From: Cupriavidus pauculus
GTDB lineage: Bacteria > Pseudomonadota > Gammaproteobacteria > Burkholderiales > Burkholderiaceae
DNA: 64,000 nucleotides
Direction: 5' to 3'
NCBI RefSeq assembly: GCF_002858765.1
Contig: NZ_PJRP01000002.1
Location: 124,001-188,000 of the forward strand
The stretch's first letter is position 1. Each line of letters opens with the position of its first letter. The position numbers and the translations under genes were made by a program. Of the stretch, positions 55,343 through 64,000 are shown one piece after another. The notes under the pieces were generated by a model. That model saw only the letters and a list, made by a program, of their open reading frames with translations, was not told the origin of the DNA and did no database searches.

Positions 55343-56215
55343 TCAGCCGGGCAGCCGGCCGCCGCTGCAGCGCTCGTTTCCGCCCAGGTCGCGTGCGGTG
55401 AACACCTCGGCAAAGCCGGTGCTGGTCAGCAGGTGGCGGGTGGCGTAGCCCTGGTCGTAGCCGTGCTCCATCAGCAGCCAGCCCTGCGGCAGCAGCCGCT
55501 GGGTGGCGCCGGCGACGATGGCCCGCAGGTCGGCCAGGCCGTCCTCGTGATCGGTCAGGGCGTCGATCGGCTCGAAGCGCAGGTCGCCTTCGGCCAGGTG
55601 CGGATCGCCCGCCGCGATATAGGGCGGATTGCTCAAGATCAGGTGAAACCGTTGTCCGGGCGGCAGCGCGTGATACCAGTCCGACACCAGAAAGCGGATA
55701 TTGTCGGCCTGCAGCGCGCGGGCGTTGTCCTGCGCCACCATCAGCGCGCCGCGTGAAATGTCGGTGGCCCAGACGTCGGCGTCAGGCCGCTCGCGGGCGA
55801 TGGTGACGGCCAGGACGCCCGAGCCGGTGCCCATGTCCAGCACGCGCGGCGTGTGGATACCGGCCAGACGGGCCAGCGCGGCCTCGGCGGCCACTTCGGT
55901 ATCGGGACGCGGAATCAGCACATCGGGCGTGACGCGGAACGTGCGGCCGAAGAATTCGCGTTCGCCCAGGAGGTAGGCCATCGGCTCCCCGGTCAGCCGG
56001 CGCGCCAGCAACGTGGAAAATGCATCACGTTGTGCCTCATTGAGAGGGTCCTGGTCACGGGTGATCAACTGGGTGCGCGTGAGCCCGGTGACATGGGACA
56101 GCAGCATGCGGGCCTCCAGCGCGGGCAGGCCGGCCATGGCAGCAAGCGTCTGCGCTTCGCGCAGGGTGGGCGTGGAAGGCAGGGGCGGAAAATCGCCCGG
56201 AGGATTCGAGGACAT
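55343..56215 (-). CDS. prmC: release factor glutamine methyltransferase
   Basis: 290 residues; methylates the GGQ glutamine of release factors RF1 and RF2 with SAM. The N-terminal helical domain is followed by the SAM motif LDMGTGSGVLAVT (GTGSG 129-133) and the catalytic NPPY (196-199). I chose ATG 56215 by family length. prfA, which encodes its substrate RF1, is the next-but-one gene upstream. Confidence 0.95.
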   Translation of the reverse strand: MSSNPPGDFPPLPSTPTLREAQTLAAMAGLPALEARMLLSHVTGLTRTQLITRDQDPLNEAQRDAFSTLLARRLTGEPMAYLLGEREFFGRTFRVTPDVLIPRPDTEVAAEAALARLAGIHTPRVLDMGTGSGVLAVTIARERPDADVWATDISRGALMVAQDNARALQADNIRFLVSDWYHALPPGQRFHLILSNPPYIAAGDPHLAEGDLRFEPIDALTDHEDGLADLRAIVAGATQRLLPQGWLLMEHGYDQGYATRHLLTSTGFAEVFTARDLGGNERCSGGRLPG

Positions 56216-56254
56216 CGGCGGCAGTGCGTCAGGACAATCGGCGGCCGGTTCGCA

Positions 56255-56288
56255 AAAAACCCCGTCGGGCCTGGGCCTGACGGGGTTT
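56255..56288 (-). terminator. terminator of the Ala-rich lipoprotein gene
   Basis: Hairpin aaaaccccgtc / gacggggtttt around a 12-nt loop, flanked by A and T runs. Read on the minus strand it lies about 76 nt after the lipoprotein stop and before prmC. Confidence 0.8.
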
Positions 56289-56363
56289 TCGCGTGGCTCT
56301 GCATTCAGGCGCCTAGTGTAAGCCCATTCGGGGCCGACTTCCGCGCGCGCCTGCGTAGGACTA

Positions 56364-56693
56364 TTACTTGTTGACGGCGTCCTTGGCCTTGTCGGCCGTA
56401 GTGTTGACGGCGTCCTTGGTCGCTTCCTTGGCGTGGGCCATGGCGTTGCCGGCGTCTTCGCGGGCCTTGTCGGCGGCGGCGGAGACATCCGAGGCCACGC
56501 CGCTGGCAGCAGCCTTGGCGGCGTCGGCGGCATTCGCAGCAGCGGCGGCGGCGTCGCTGGCGGCGGCCTTGGCCGATTCGGCGGCGTTCTGCATGGCGCT
56601 GTCAGCGTTGGTTTGCGGAGCCTCGTCCTTCTTGCCGCAGGCGGCAACGGAAATGGCGGCGGTAAGCATCAGCACGGCGAGCAGTTTGTTCAT
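56364..56693 (-). CDS. Ala-rich lipoprotein with LEA-like helical repeats
   Basis: 109 residues. Lipoprotein signal ends SVAAC, then an Ala-rich helix with repeated AxDAAxAA-type elements and KA..AxxDAVN turns (KAAASDAAAAAANAADAAKA, 20 residues). The pattern resembles LEA/apolipoprotein-like amphipathic helices of stress proteins or OsmY-type proteins. It interrupts the otherwise conserved prfA-prmC order and has its own terminator, so probably its own promoter. Function unknown. Confidence 0.75.
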   Translation of the reverse strand: MNKLLAVLMLTAAISVAACGKKDEAPQTNADSAMQNAAESAKAAASDAAAAAANAADAAKAAASGVASDVSAAADKAREDAGNAMAHAKEATKDAVNTTADKAKDAVNK

Positions 56694-56885
56694 GATTTCG
56701 TCCTTGTGTGTCTGTTTGAGGAGTGACATCCACCCAGACTTCGAGACCCCAACGCGCCGATGTCTCGCGAAAGTGACGTATTGGGATGGTCTGGTCGAAA
56801 TCGATTATAGACAGCGCCTTTTTACAAGCCAGTGCTGTTTCAAGCATTTACCTAGGTTACAAACTTCGGCGCGGGTCGGATTCGG

Positions 56886-57968
56886 TCAGGATTCCTCGCC
56901 CAGCGCCGCCAGCTGGTCGGCCTGGTGCTCGGCAGCCAGCGATCCCACCAGTTCGTCGAGGTCGCCGTCCATGATCATGTCGATCTTGTAGAGCGTCAGG
57001 TTGATGCGATGGTCGGTCACCCGGCCCTGCGGGAAGTTGTACGTGCGGATGCGGTCGCTGCGGTCGCCGGTGCCAATCAGGTTGCGCCGCGTGCTGGCTT
57101 CCTTGGCCTGCGCTGCACGCAACTGGCCGTCCTTGATGCGCGCGGCCAGCACCTTCATGGCTTTTTCCTTATTGCGGTGTTGGCTGCGGTCGTCCTGGCA
57201 TTCCACCACGATGCCGGTGGGCAGGTGAGTCAGGCGCACGGCGGAGTCGGTCTTGTTCACGTGCTGGCCGCCCGCGCCCGACGCGCGGAACGTGTCGACG
57301 CGCAGGTCGGAGGGATTGATCTCCACCTCGCCCACTTCGTCGGCCTCGGGCATCACGGCCACGGTGCAGGCCGATGTATGGATGCGGCCCTGCGCCTCGG
57401 TGGCCGGCACGCGCTGCACGCGATGGCCGCCCGACTCGAACTTGAGCTTCGAGAACGCGGCATCGCCGGCAATGCGCACGATCACTTCCTTGTAGCCGCC
57501 CAGGTCGGACTCGGATTCGCTCATGACCTCCACCTGCCAGCGCTGGCGCTCCGCATAGCGCGTGTACATGCGCAGCAGGTCGGCGGCGAACAGCGCGCTT
57601 TCCTCGCCGCCGGCGCCGGCGCGGATTTCCAGCAGCAGGTTGCGGTCGTCGTTGGGGTCCCGGGGCAGCAGCAGCGTCTGCAGCGACTTTTCCAGGCCGT
57701 CGAGGCGGTCGCGCGCGGCGGCGATCTCGTCGGCGGCAAAGTCCTTCATCTCGGGGTCGTCCAGCAGCGCCTGCGCGGTGGCCAGGTCGTCCTGCGCCTG
57801 GCGATACTGCGAATACTGCTCGGCCACCGGCGACAGTTCGGCATGTTCGCGCGACAGCTTGCGATACTGGCCCATGTCCGCCGTAGCCGTTTCGCTGGCA
57901 AGCAGGGCGTTCACTTCGTCGAGTCGCTCGGCCAGCTGGTCGAGCTTGTTGAGCATGCTGGGTTTCAT
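56886..57968 (-). CDS. prfA: peptide chain release factor 1
   Basis: 360 residues, the same length as E. coli RF1. The stop-codon recognition motif PAT is at 188-190 and the GGQ hydrolysis motif at 233-235, in [19 protein letters not shown]. It ends translation at UAA and UAG. I chose ATG 57968 (MKPSML) because it reproduces the family numbering. It lies 109 nt after hemA, as in many proteobacteria. Confidence 0.97.
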   Translation of the reverse strand: MKPSMLNKLDQLAERLDEVNALLASETATADMGQYRKLSREHAELSPVAEQYSQYRQAQDDLATAQALLDDPEMKDFAADEIAAARDRLDGLEKSLQTLLLPRDPNDDRNLLLEIRAGAGGEESALFAADLLRMYTRYAERQRWQVEVMSESESDLGGYKEVIVRIAGDAAFSKLKFESGGHRVQRVPATEAQGRIHTSACTVAVMPEADEVGEVEINPSDLRVDTFRASGAGGQHVNKTDSAVRLTHLPTGIVVECQDDRSQHRNKEKAMKVLAARIKDGQLRAAQAKEASTRRNLIGTGDRSDRIRTYNFPQGRVTDHRINLTLYKIDMIMDGDLDELVGSLAAEHQADQLAALGEES

Positions 57969-58077
57969 CGGTAGCGGAGTCGGGATGCTGAGGGGGCGCG
58001 GTGGCGTGGCCACGGCGTGGATCGGCGGGCAATGCCCGGCGGCGCCGGCGGACGCCAGCGCGGTATGGTCGGCGCGG

Positions 58078-59382
58078 CTAGCGCTCGGAGTGACTGCTGT
58101 GGCGGAACAGGCCCGGCACCAGGCGCAGCAGCGCCTCGCGGTCCTCGCCCTGGGTGTGGTTCAGGGCGTGCGTGGGGCCGTGCAGGAACTTGCGGGTCAG
58201 CGCGCCGGACAGCGCTTCGAGCACGGCGGCCGGATCGTCGCCACGCGCCAGCATGCGGCGGGCGCGCTCCAGTTCGGCCTGGCGAATGGTTTCGCCGCTG
58301 GCCTGCAGGTCGCGGATCACCGGCACCACGCTGCGCGTTTCCAGCCAGTGCATGAAGTTCTGCACGCGCGATTCGATGATCGCCTCGGCCTGGGCCACGG
58401 CGGCCTGGCGCATCGCGTTGCCCTCGCGCACCACGGCGCCGAGGTCGTCGACCGTATAGAGGAACACGTCGTTCAGACGCGCCACCTCGGGTTCCACGTC
58501 GCGCGGCACGGCCAGGTCGACCATCATGATCGGGCGGTGCTTGCGGCGCTTGACCGCGCGCTCCACGGCACCCAGGCCGATGATCGGCAGCGAACTGGCA
58601 GTGCACGACACGACGATGTCGAACTCGTGCAGGCGCTCGCCCAGGTCCTGCAGGCGGATGGCCTGCGTCGTGAGACCCTGCTCAGCCAGTTGCTCGGCCA
58701 GCTTCTCGCCGCGTTCGACGGTGCGGTTGGCCACCACCACCTGGCGCGGCTTCTGCGCGGCAAAGTGCGTGGCGCACAGTTCGATCATCTCGCCGGCGCC
58801 GATGAACAGCACGCGCTGCGTCGACACACTTTCAAAAATCCGCTGGGCCAGGCGCACGGCGGCGGCGGCCATCGACACGGAGTGCGCGCCGATTTCGGTC
58901 TGGCCGCGCACTTCCTTGGCCACCGCGAACGTGCGCTGGAACAGCTGGTTCAGGTACGTGCCCAGCGCGCCGGCTTCGCCAGCGGTGCGCACCGCGTCCT
59001 TGAGCTGCCCCAGAATCTGGGTTTCGCCCAGCACCATCGAGTCGAGCCCGCTGGCCACGCGGAAGGCGTGGCGCACGGCTTCGGACTGGGGCAGGGCGTA
59101 CAAATGCGGCGCCAGATCGCCTGCGGGCACGTTGTGATGCTGGGCCAGCCAGCGCAGCGTGTGCTCGAACCCTTCCTGACCCGGCTGAAGCACATCGGTG
59201 GCGCAGTAGATCTCGGTACGGTTGCAGGTGGAAAGAATGGCGGCCTCGGTGCCGTTGCGCCCAGCCAGGTGGGTGCGCAGGGCGCCAAGTGCGGGTTTGA
59301 TCTGCTCAAGCGGAAACGCCACACGCTCGCGGAGCGAGACGGGTGCCGTGGTGTGATTGATACCGATCGCGAGCAGTTGCAT
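58078..59382 (-). CDS. hemA: glutamyl-tRNA reductase
   Basis: 434 residues; NADPH-dependent reduction of glutamyl-tRNA to glutamate semialdehyde, the first step of C5 heme synthesis. The active-site Cys 53 lies in STCNRTEIY. The N-terminus [21 protein letters not shown], the NADPH domain [16 protein letters not shown] and a C-terminal dimerisation helix are present. I chose ATG 59382: the upstream in-frame ATG at 59430 is part of the TATAATG of the likely -10 box, so it cannot be in the transcript. Confidence 0.95.
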   Translation of the reverse strand: MQLLAIGINHTTAPVSLRERVAFPLEQIKPALGALRTHLAGRNGTEAAILSTCNRTEIYCATDVLQPGQEGFEHTLRWLAQHHNVPAGDLAPHLYALPQSEAVRHAFRVASGLDSMVLGETQILGQLKDAVRTAGEAGALGTYLNQLFQRTFAVAKEVRGQTEIGAHSVSMAAAAVRLAQRIFESVSTQRVLFIGAGEMIELCATHFAAQKPRQVVVANRTVERGEKLAEQLAEQGLTTQAIRLQDLGERLHEFDIVVSCTASSLPIIGLGAVERAVKRRKHRPIMMVDLAVPRDVEPEVARLNDVFLYTVDDLGAVVREGNAMRQAAVAQAEAIIESRVQNFMHWLETRSVVPVIRDLQASGETIRQAELERARRMLARGDDPAAVLEALSGALTRKFLHGPTHALNHTQGEDREALLRLVPGLFRHSSHSER

Positions 59383-59428
59383 TTGTGGGGTTTGATTGCC
59401 AGCCGGAACGGTGCCGGAAGCGCTGGTC

Positions 59429-59434
59429 ATTATA
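59429..59434 (-). promoter_or_regulatory. candidate -10 element of hemA
   Basis: TATAAT read on the minus strand, 47 nt before the hemA start, with a CTGCAA-like -35 at 16-nt spacing. It coincides with the upstream in-frame ATG, which supports the shorter HemA start. Confidence 0.5.
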
Positions 59435-59539
59435 CCGCCCCGTTACAAAGTTGCAGGGAACCCCAGGCGGCGTCGGCGACCTGCAGTATCGTTACGACAC
59501 ATCCACTTTTGCTGTGGATCAAAAGACATGGGAGTGGTT

Positions 59540-59782
59540 ATGTTTGGGCTGGCAGTGGTGGGCGCAGTGGTGGGATTCGCGGGACGGCTATTGCATCCCG
59601 CGGGCCGTGTTGTCACCGTGCCGTCCGCGCTATTGTTGGGGGTGTTGGGCGCACTGGCGGCCTTTTACGGCGGGCGCGCCGCGCATCTGTTCACCGATGG
59701 CCAGATTGTCGGCTGGGGCGCCGCGATTGCTGGCGCCGCCCTGCTCGTGGCGGTCTGGGGCATGGCCCGGCCGCGCCGGTAA
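59540..59782 (+). CDS. GlsB/YeaQ/YmgE-family small membrane protein
   Basis: 80 residues, three hydrophobic helices with Gly-rich turns: FGLAVVGAVVGFAGRLLHP, LLLGVLGALAAFYGG and the last one, GWGAAIAGAALLVAVWG. This matches the transglycosylase-associated YeaQ family, stress-related but of unclear function. I chose ATG 59540 because GGGAG lies 5 nt upstream; ATG 59528 is also in frame. Divergent from hemA. Confidence 0.75.
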   Translation: MFGLAVVGAVVGFAGRLLHPAGRVVTVPSALLLGVLGALAAFYGGRAAHLFTDGQIVGWGAAIAGAALLVAVWGMARPRR

Positions 59783-59834
59783 CTTCAGAACGAACGAAAT
59801 GGTCGGGAATTGGCATCCATGCCAATGTGCCCGA

Positions 59835-60602
59835 TTAGCCTCTTGTGTCCAGAAATCGGCGCAGGATCGCGCTGGAATAGTGGCTGGCCACGTCGCGCAA
59901 AAACGACGAAAAATCAACGTGTGCCGTATCGTCCGCACGGTCGGACACCGTCCGCATCAAGGCGTAGGGCACGCCATATTCGTGGCAGATCTGTGCCAGC
60001 GCGGCGCCTTCCATTTCCACCGCCTGCAGGCCCGGCAAGGCCTGTCGCAAATCGGCAACAGCGGCCGGCGCGTTGATGAACTGGTCGCCGCTGGCAATCA
60101 TCCCGACGTGCAGGCGCGGCTGATCGATGCCAAAACGGGCCAGCACGCCATCGGGCACCTCGGTGGCCAGGTCGTCGTGCAGGAAACCTTCTGCCGCGCT
60201 ATGTAACGCAGCGGTGAGTACGGGGTCGGCCGGGAATTCGGACTGGTCCAGCAAGGGCACTTCGTGGCGCGGAAACAGCGGGCGGGCGTCCATGTCGTGC
60301 TGCACCGTGCGGTCGGCCACGACGATGTCACCGACTCGTACGTCAGTGCCCACTCCCCCTGCGAGGCCAGTAAAAACGATCTCGTCGACGCCAAATTCCC
60401 GAATCAATGTGACCGTGGTGGCCGCTGCCGCTACCTTGCCGACGCGCGCCAGCACCAGCACGACGGGCTGGCCATGCAGCGTGCCGCGGTAGTAATCGCG
60501 CATGCCGATGGTCTGCATGGTGGCGCGCGCGTCTTCGTGGCGCATCGCGGAGATCAGGCCGTCTACTTCGTGATGCAGGGCGGCGAGGATGCCGAGGGTC
60601 AT
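59835..60602 (-). CDS. mtnN: 5'-methylthioadenosine/S-adenosylhomocysteine nucleosidase
   Basis: 255 residues of the MTAN/phosphorylase family. It cleaves adenine from MTA and SAH, recycling the by-products of polyamine synthesis and methylation. The start is LGILAALHHEVDGLI with the catalytic-region Glu. GLAGGVGTDVRVGDIVV, SGDQFIN, VEMEGAALAQICH and RTVSDRADD with the proton-donor Asp follow. It is slightly longer than E. coli MtnN (232). Monocistronic. Confidence 0.9.
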   Translation of the reverse strand: MTLGILAALHHEVDGLISAMRHEDARATMQTIGMRDYYRGTLHGQPVVLVLARVGKVAAAATTVTLIREFGVDEIVFTGLAGGVGTDVRVGDIVVADRTVQHDMDARPLFPRHEVPLLDQSEFPADPVLTAALHSAAEGFLHDDLATEVPDGVLARFGIDQPRLHVGMIASGDQFINAPAAVADLRQALPGLQAVEMEGAALAQICHEYGVPYALMRTVSDRADDTAHVDFSSFLRDVASHYSSAILRRFLDTRG

Positions 60603-60760
60603 GGTGCTGTAGGGGACGAATCGAAAACGGCGCCAGCTTACCGGTGACCGCAGCGATGCGAAAGCCAGAGCGGACTGTGGGCAGCGTGCGACATTCCGCG
60701 CATGAGAAACGTGTTCGATTGTGTGCTGCGCAATACATGGCGTTACAATTCGTTGCTTTT

Positions 60761-60779
60761 AATGCGATTCATTCGCATT
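60761..60779 (+). promoter_or_regulatory. Fur-box-like palindrome upstream of the TonB receptor
   Basis: AATGCGATTCATTCGCATT: perfect 7-bp arms around TTCAT, 19 bp in total like the Fur consensus, 34 nt before the receptor ATG. Indicates iron-repressed expression. Confidence 0.7.
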
Positions 60780-60812
60780 CGTATTTTCAATAAGTAACGA
60801 GAGAAGACATCC

Positions 60813-62987
60813 ATGCCAGTCCGCGCCCGGGGCCGCTACCGCCGCTCGTACGCCCTCCAGATGACCACCCTTGCCTTGAGCATGCAGGCCGCCAGCCTGG
60901 CCATGGCCCAGGAACAGGCGCCTGCCGCCGTGCCGGCCAACCACAGCCTGCCCACCGTGACGGTCAGCGCCAGCAGCGGCGTGGAGTCGCCCACCGGCCC
61001 GGTGCAGGGGGTGGTGGCCAAGCGGGCGGTGACGGCCACCAAGACCGATACGCCGATCGTCGAGACGCCGCAGTCGATCACGGTCATCACCCGCGACCGC
61101 ATGGAGTTACAGGGCGCGCAGTCGGTGGCGCAGGCGGTGGGGTATACGGCGGGCGTGACCACGGCCGGCTTCGCCAACGACAACCGTACCGACACGATCA
61201 AGATCCGTGGCACCGACTCCACCCAGTATCTGGACGGCCTGCTGAACGCGGTTGGCTTCTATAACAACACCCGCCCCGATCCGTACGCGCTGGAGCGCAT
61301 TGAAGTGCTGAAGGGGCCGTCGGGCATGCTGTACGGCCAGGGCGCCGTGGGCGGTATCGTGAACCTGGTGTCGAAGCGGCCGCAGGCCGACGCGGCGCGC
61401 GAAATCGGCGTGAGCTTCGGCAACTACAACCGCAAGCAGATCCAGGCCGACTTCACCGGCCCGATCGATGCCGACGGCAAGTGGCTGTACCGCTTCGTGG
61501 CGATGGCGCGCGACAGCGATGCGTCGGTGGATTACGTGAAGGACAACCGCTACTTCATCGCGCCGTCGCTGACGTACCGTCCGAACGCCGACACCGAATT
61601 CACCCTGCTGGCCAATTTCCAGAAGGACGACAGCGGCACGATGATCGGCTTCTTTCCGTGGCGCGGCACGCTGATCGAGAATCCGGCCGGCCAGATCCCG
61701 CAGAACTTCTTCGTCAGCGAACCGGGCTTCGACAAGTACACGGCCGAACAGCACGCCGTGGGCTACCAGTTCTCGCACCGCTTCAACGACACCTTCACCG
61801 TGCGCCAGAACCTGCGCTACTCGCACAGCACGGTCGACTACCGCAGCATCTACACCACCGGCTTTACCGGCGCCACGCACGGCTGGGTGCCGGGCAGCGA
61901 CACCATGCTGCGCCGCGTGCTGTACCTGAACCAGCCCACGCTGAACCAGTTCGCCGTGGACACCCAGGGCCAGGCGAAATTCCGCACCGGTCCGGTCGGC
62001 CATACGTTCCTGGCCGGCCTGGACTACCAGAACAGCGAAAGCACGGGCCGCACCAATGCCAACGGCTCGGCCGCGCCGATCAACGTGTTCAATCCGGTCT
62101 ACGGCAACTACGTGGCGCCCACGGCCTTCCGCGACCTGCCGGCGGCCAAGCAGATCCAGACTGGCGTGTACCTGCAGGACCAGATCGAATGGAACAAGTG
62201 GCTGCTGATGGTGGGGCTGCGCTACGACTGGTCGCGTGCGGCGCAGGACAACACGCCGTCGGCCTCGCGTGACGACAGCGAACTGACCAAGCGCTTTGGC
62301 CTGATGTACCGCTCCGACTTCGGCCTGAACCCGTATGTCAGCTATGCCGAATCGTTCCAGGGCCAGGCCGGGTTCAATGTCGATGGCACGGCATTCAAGC
62401 CGCTGCGCGGCAAGCAGTGGGAAGCCGGTATCAAGTACCAGCCGCCGGGCAAGAACATGACGCTGACGGCTGCCGTGTTCGATATGCGCGAGGAAAACCG
62501 CAAGGTGGCGGGCGTGGTCAACGGCATGGCGGGCACGGTGCAGATCGGCGAAGCCCGCACGCGCGGCGCCGAACTGGAGGCGCTGGTGTCCCTGGGACGG
62601 CTGGACCTGATCGCCGCGTACACGTTCCTGAACGCCAAGACGATCGAAGGCACGGCGGCCGAGCAGGGGCAGCGGCTGGCCAGCGTACCGACCAACACGG
62701 CGTCGCTGTGGGCCAACTATCGCTTCAGCCTGTTCGATATCCCCGGCTTCCTGGCCGGTGCCGGTGCGCGCTACAACGGCCCGAGCACCGACGGCACGGG
62801 CAACAACCGCGTGGGCGGATTCACGGTGTTCGACGCCGTGGTGGCCTACGATCGCGGCCCGGTACGCGTATCGCTGAACATGAACAACGTGTTCGGCAAG
62901 CAGTACGTCTATAGCTGTATCGCGCGGGGCGATTGCTTCTTCGGCACGCAGCGCTCGATCATCGGCAACGTGACCTACCGCTTCTGA
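60813..62987 (+). CDS. TonB-dependent siderophore receptor
   Basis: 724 residues. A signal peptide with an Arg-rich start runs to about residue 30. The plug domain contains VETPQSITVITRDRMEL, IKIRGTDSTQYLDGLL, ALERIEVLKGPSGMLYGQGA and GGIVNLVSKRP, typical of ferric-siderophore receptors. The beta-barrel ends GNVTYRF with terminal Phe. TonB/ExbBD would drive uptake of a ferric siderophore; the ligand is unknown. A Fur-box-like palindrome lies upstream. No siderophore-utilisation gene follows. Confidence 0.93.
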   Translation: MPVRARGRYRRSYALQMTTLALSMQAASLAMAQEQAPAAVPANHSLPTVTVSASSGVESPTGPVQGVVAKRAVTATKTDTPIVETPQSITVITRDRMELQGAQSVAQAVGYTAGVTTAGFANDNRTDTIKIRGTDSTQYLDGLLNAVGFYNNTRPDPYALERIEVLKGPSGMLYGQGAVGGIVNLVSKRPQADAAREIGVSFGNYNRKQIQADFTGPIDADGKWLYRFVAMARDSDASVDYVKDNRYFIAPSLTYRPNADTEFTLLANFQKDDSGTMIGFFPWRGTLIENPAGQIPQNFFVSEPGFDKYTAEQHAVGYQFSHRFNDTFTVRQNLRYSHSTVDYRSIYTTGFTGATHGWVPGSDTMLRRVLYLNQPTLNQFAVDTQGQAKFRTGPVGHTFLAGLDYQNSESTGRTNANGSAAPINVFNPVYGNYVAPTAFRDLPAAKQIQTGVYLQDQIEWNKWLLMVGLRYDWSRAAQDNTPSASRDDSELTKRFGLMYRSDFGLNPYVSYAESFQGQAGFNVDGTAFKPLRGKQWEAGIKYQPPGKNMTLTAAVFDMREENRKVAGVVNGMAGTVQIGEARTRGAELEALVSLGRLDLIAAYTFLNAKTIEGTAAEQGQRLASVPTNTASLWANYRFSLFDIPGFLAGAGARYNGPSTDGTGNNRVGGFTVFDAVVAYDRGPVRVSLNMNNVFGKQYVYSCIARGDCFFGTQRSIIGNVTYRF

Positions 62988-63080
62988 TCGATCCGTTTTG
63001 ACCCCGGGGCACCCCCGGGAGACTTCGGCGTGCCGGTTTGCTAGCATGCAGCCCATGCCGACTCTCAGGGGGATCGCCGG

Positions 63081-64000
63081 TTGGAAACTTTCACTTCTCG
63101 CCGCACCATCCAGCAGGCGCTGGCCGACTGGCGCGCCCAGGGCCGCCTTGGCGCCACGGACCTACTGGCCGCCTGGGCGCCCACGCTGCCCGGCAGTGCG
63201 CACTGGCGCCACTGGCTAGACTTCGCACTGTTGATCCTGGGCACGGCGCTGCTGTGCGCCGGCGTCATCGTCTTCTTCGCCTTCAACTGGGCGTCACTTC
63301 ATAAATTCTCCAAATTCGGACTGCTGGCCGGGTTGCTGACCGTGCTGGCCGGGTTTGCCGCGTGGCGCCCCGCTGGCGACATGGCGGGCCGGGCCGCGCT
63401 GGGCGGCGCGCAAATTGTGTCCGGCGTGCTGATGGCCGTGATCGGGCAGACCTACCAGACCGGCGCCGATGCCTGGCAGCTGTTCGCGCTGTGGACGCTG
63501 CTGGCGGTGCCGTGGGCACTGGCGGCGCGCGCGGCGCCGCATTGGTGGATCGTGCTGGTCATCGGCAATGTGGCGCTGCTGCGGTTCTGCAGCGTGCGGC
63601 TGGGCATCGGCGGCATGTTTGAACTGCTGTTCTCGGCCCGATTCGCGCGTGAAACGATGATGTTCCTGTTGGGTACGTCGATCATCCAGTTGGCCGCCTG
63701 GTATGTGCTGGCCGCGAGGGCGGGGCGCTGGGGCTTCGTGGGCGCGACTGGTCCCAGGTTGCTGGGCCTGCTGGCCTGCGGGTATGCAGGATGGGTGGGA
63801 CTGATGAGCGTGCTGACCGATCACGTGAGTGCCACGGGCCTGCTGGTCAGCGCCGTGGCGCTGGTCGGCCTGACGGCCTGGTTCCGCTGGCGTGCGTTCG
63901 ATATCGTGGTGCTGAGCTTGGTCTGCCTGACCGGCATCGGCGTGATCATCTCGGCCGTGGGCCGCTGGCTCGTGGATTTCCACGGCGATTTCGGCGCCTT
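63081..64000 (+). CDS. DUF2157 membrane protein, 3' truncated by window edge
   Basis: 306 residues are visible; the reading frame is still open at the end. The N-terminus TFTSRRTIQQALADWRAQGRL and ATDLLAAW form the soluble DUF2157 head. Helices begin at LDFALLILGTALLCAGVIVF, followed by FNWASLHKFSKFGLLAG and GQTYQTGADAWQLFALW, all typical of the family. At least eight hydrophobic segments are visible. It starts with TTG 63081, preceded by AGGGGG 9 nt upstream; no ATG fits. Function unknown. Confidence 0.8.
   Translation, partial: METFTSRRTIQQALADWRAQGRLGATDLLAAWAPTLPGSAHWRHWLDFALLILGTALLCAGVIVFFAFNWASLHKFSKFGLLAGLLTVLAGFAAWRPAGDMAGRAALGGAQIVSGVLMAVIGQTYQTGADAWQLFALWTLLAVPWALAARAAPHWWIVLVIGNVALLRFCSVRLGIGGMFELLFSARFARETMMFLLGTSIIQLAAWYVLAARAGRWGFVGATGPRLLGLLACGYAGWVGLMSVLTDHVSATGLLVSAVALVGLTAWFRWRAFDIVVLSLVCLTGIGVIISAVGRWLVDFHGDFGA

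Noticed and set aside
57562..59838. 758-codon plus-strand open frame across prfA and hemA
   Set aside because: It is antisense to two conserved essential genes and lacks domains; an effect of high GC content.
61107..63056. 649-codon open frame on the minus strand opposite the TonB receptor
   Set aside because: It mirrors the GC-rich third positions of the receptor, is His/Arg/Gly-rich without any family motif, and the plus-strand protein is unmistakable.

Overview
The window is chromosomal DNA of high GC content from a betaproteobacterium of the family Burkholderiaceae, most likely Cupriavidus or Ralstonia. I infer this from gene order and protein character, not from a database match. The supporting blocks are mla genes-bolA-murA-his-tat, degS/nif3/mscL/petABC-sspAB, two orphan Bug-type (TctC) periplasmic receptors, and hemA-prfA-prmC-grxD. 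No transposase, integrase or phage gene is intact, so this is mainly a core-genome segment with a few accessory patches.

Layout. 1-3.2 kb: the 3' part of gltD, a GNAT acetyltransferase and a TctC receptor. 3.3-9.7 kb: an Mla phospholipid-transport operon in the order mlaF-E-D-A-C-B, followed by a second ABC exporter pair. 9.7-21.8 kb: bolA/ibaG, murA, then hisG-D-C-B-(marC)-H-A-F-I-E, a small membrane protein, a HIT protein and tatABC, all on the plus strand. 22-23.2 kb: a highly expressed general porin. 23.7-30.8 kb: a DegS-like protease (minus strand), nif3, mscL (minus strand), the cytochrome bc1 operon petABC, sspA-sspB and a tRNA-Thr with its own terminator.

30.8-49.4 kb is more variable. 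It holds a fossil HNH-nuclease tail next to the tRNA, a PhoX-family phosphatase with a Tat-type lipoprotein signal, a GH114-like lipoprotein, a zinc-ribbon protein with a natural seven-histidine tail, a YgjP-like metallopeptidase and ettA. After these come a metallophosphoesterase, an 803-residue exported repeat protein, an HxlR-MATE efflux operon, a LysR/acyl-CoA ligase/TctC group, a ClC transporter and two exported or membrane proteins of unknown function.

49.5-53.7 kb looks like a lysine-catabolism cassette. A DapB-like reductase and an Lrp/AsnC regulator are divergent from a lysine-6-dehydrogenase-like protein and an ALDH7-type semialdehyde dehydrogenase. The DapB-like protein lacks the DapB catalytic histidine pair. 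54-60.6 kb: the minus-strand series hemA-prfA-(Ala-rich lipoprotein)-prmC-grxD-ubiX, then a GlsB-like protein and MTA/SAH nucleosidase. 60.8-64 kb: a siderophore-type TonB receptor behind a strong Fur-box-like palindrome, and the 5' part of a DUF2157 membrane protein that runs off the right edge.

The most interesting sequence-level structures are: (1) seven exact-period 16-residue repeats plus a triplicated domain in the 803-aa protein; (2) paired HxlR operators 30 bp apart before the MATE operon; (3) the DapB-like protein beside the lysine cassette; (4) the HNH-nuclease fossil beside tRNA-Thr; (5) a family of GC-rich palindromes scattered between genes.
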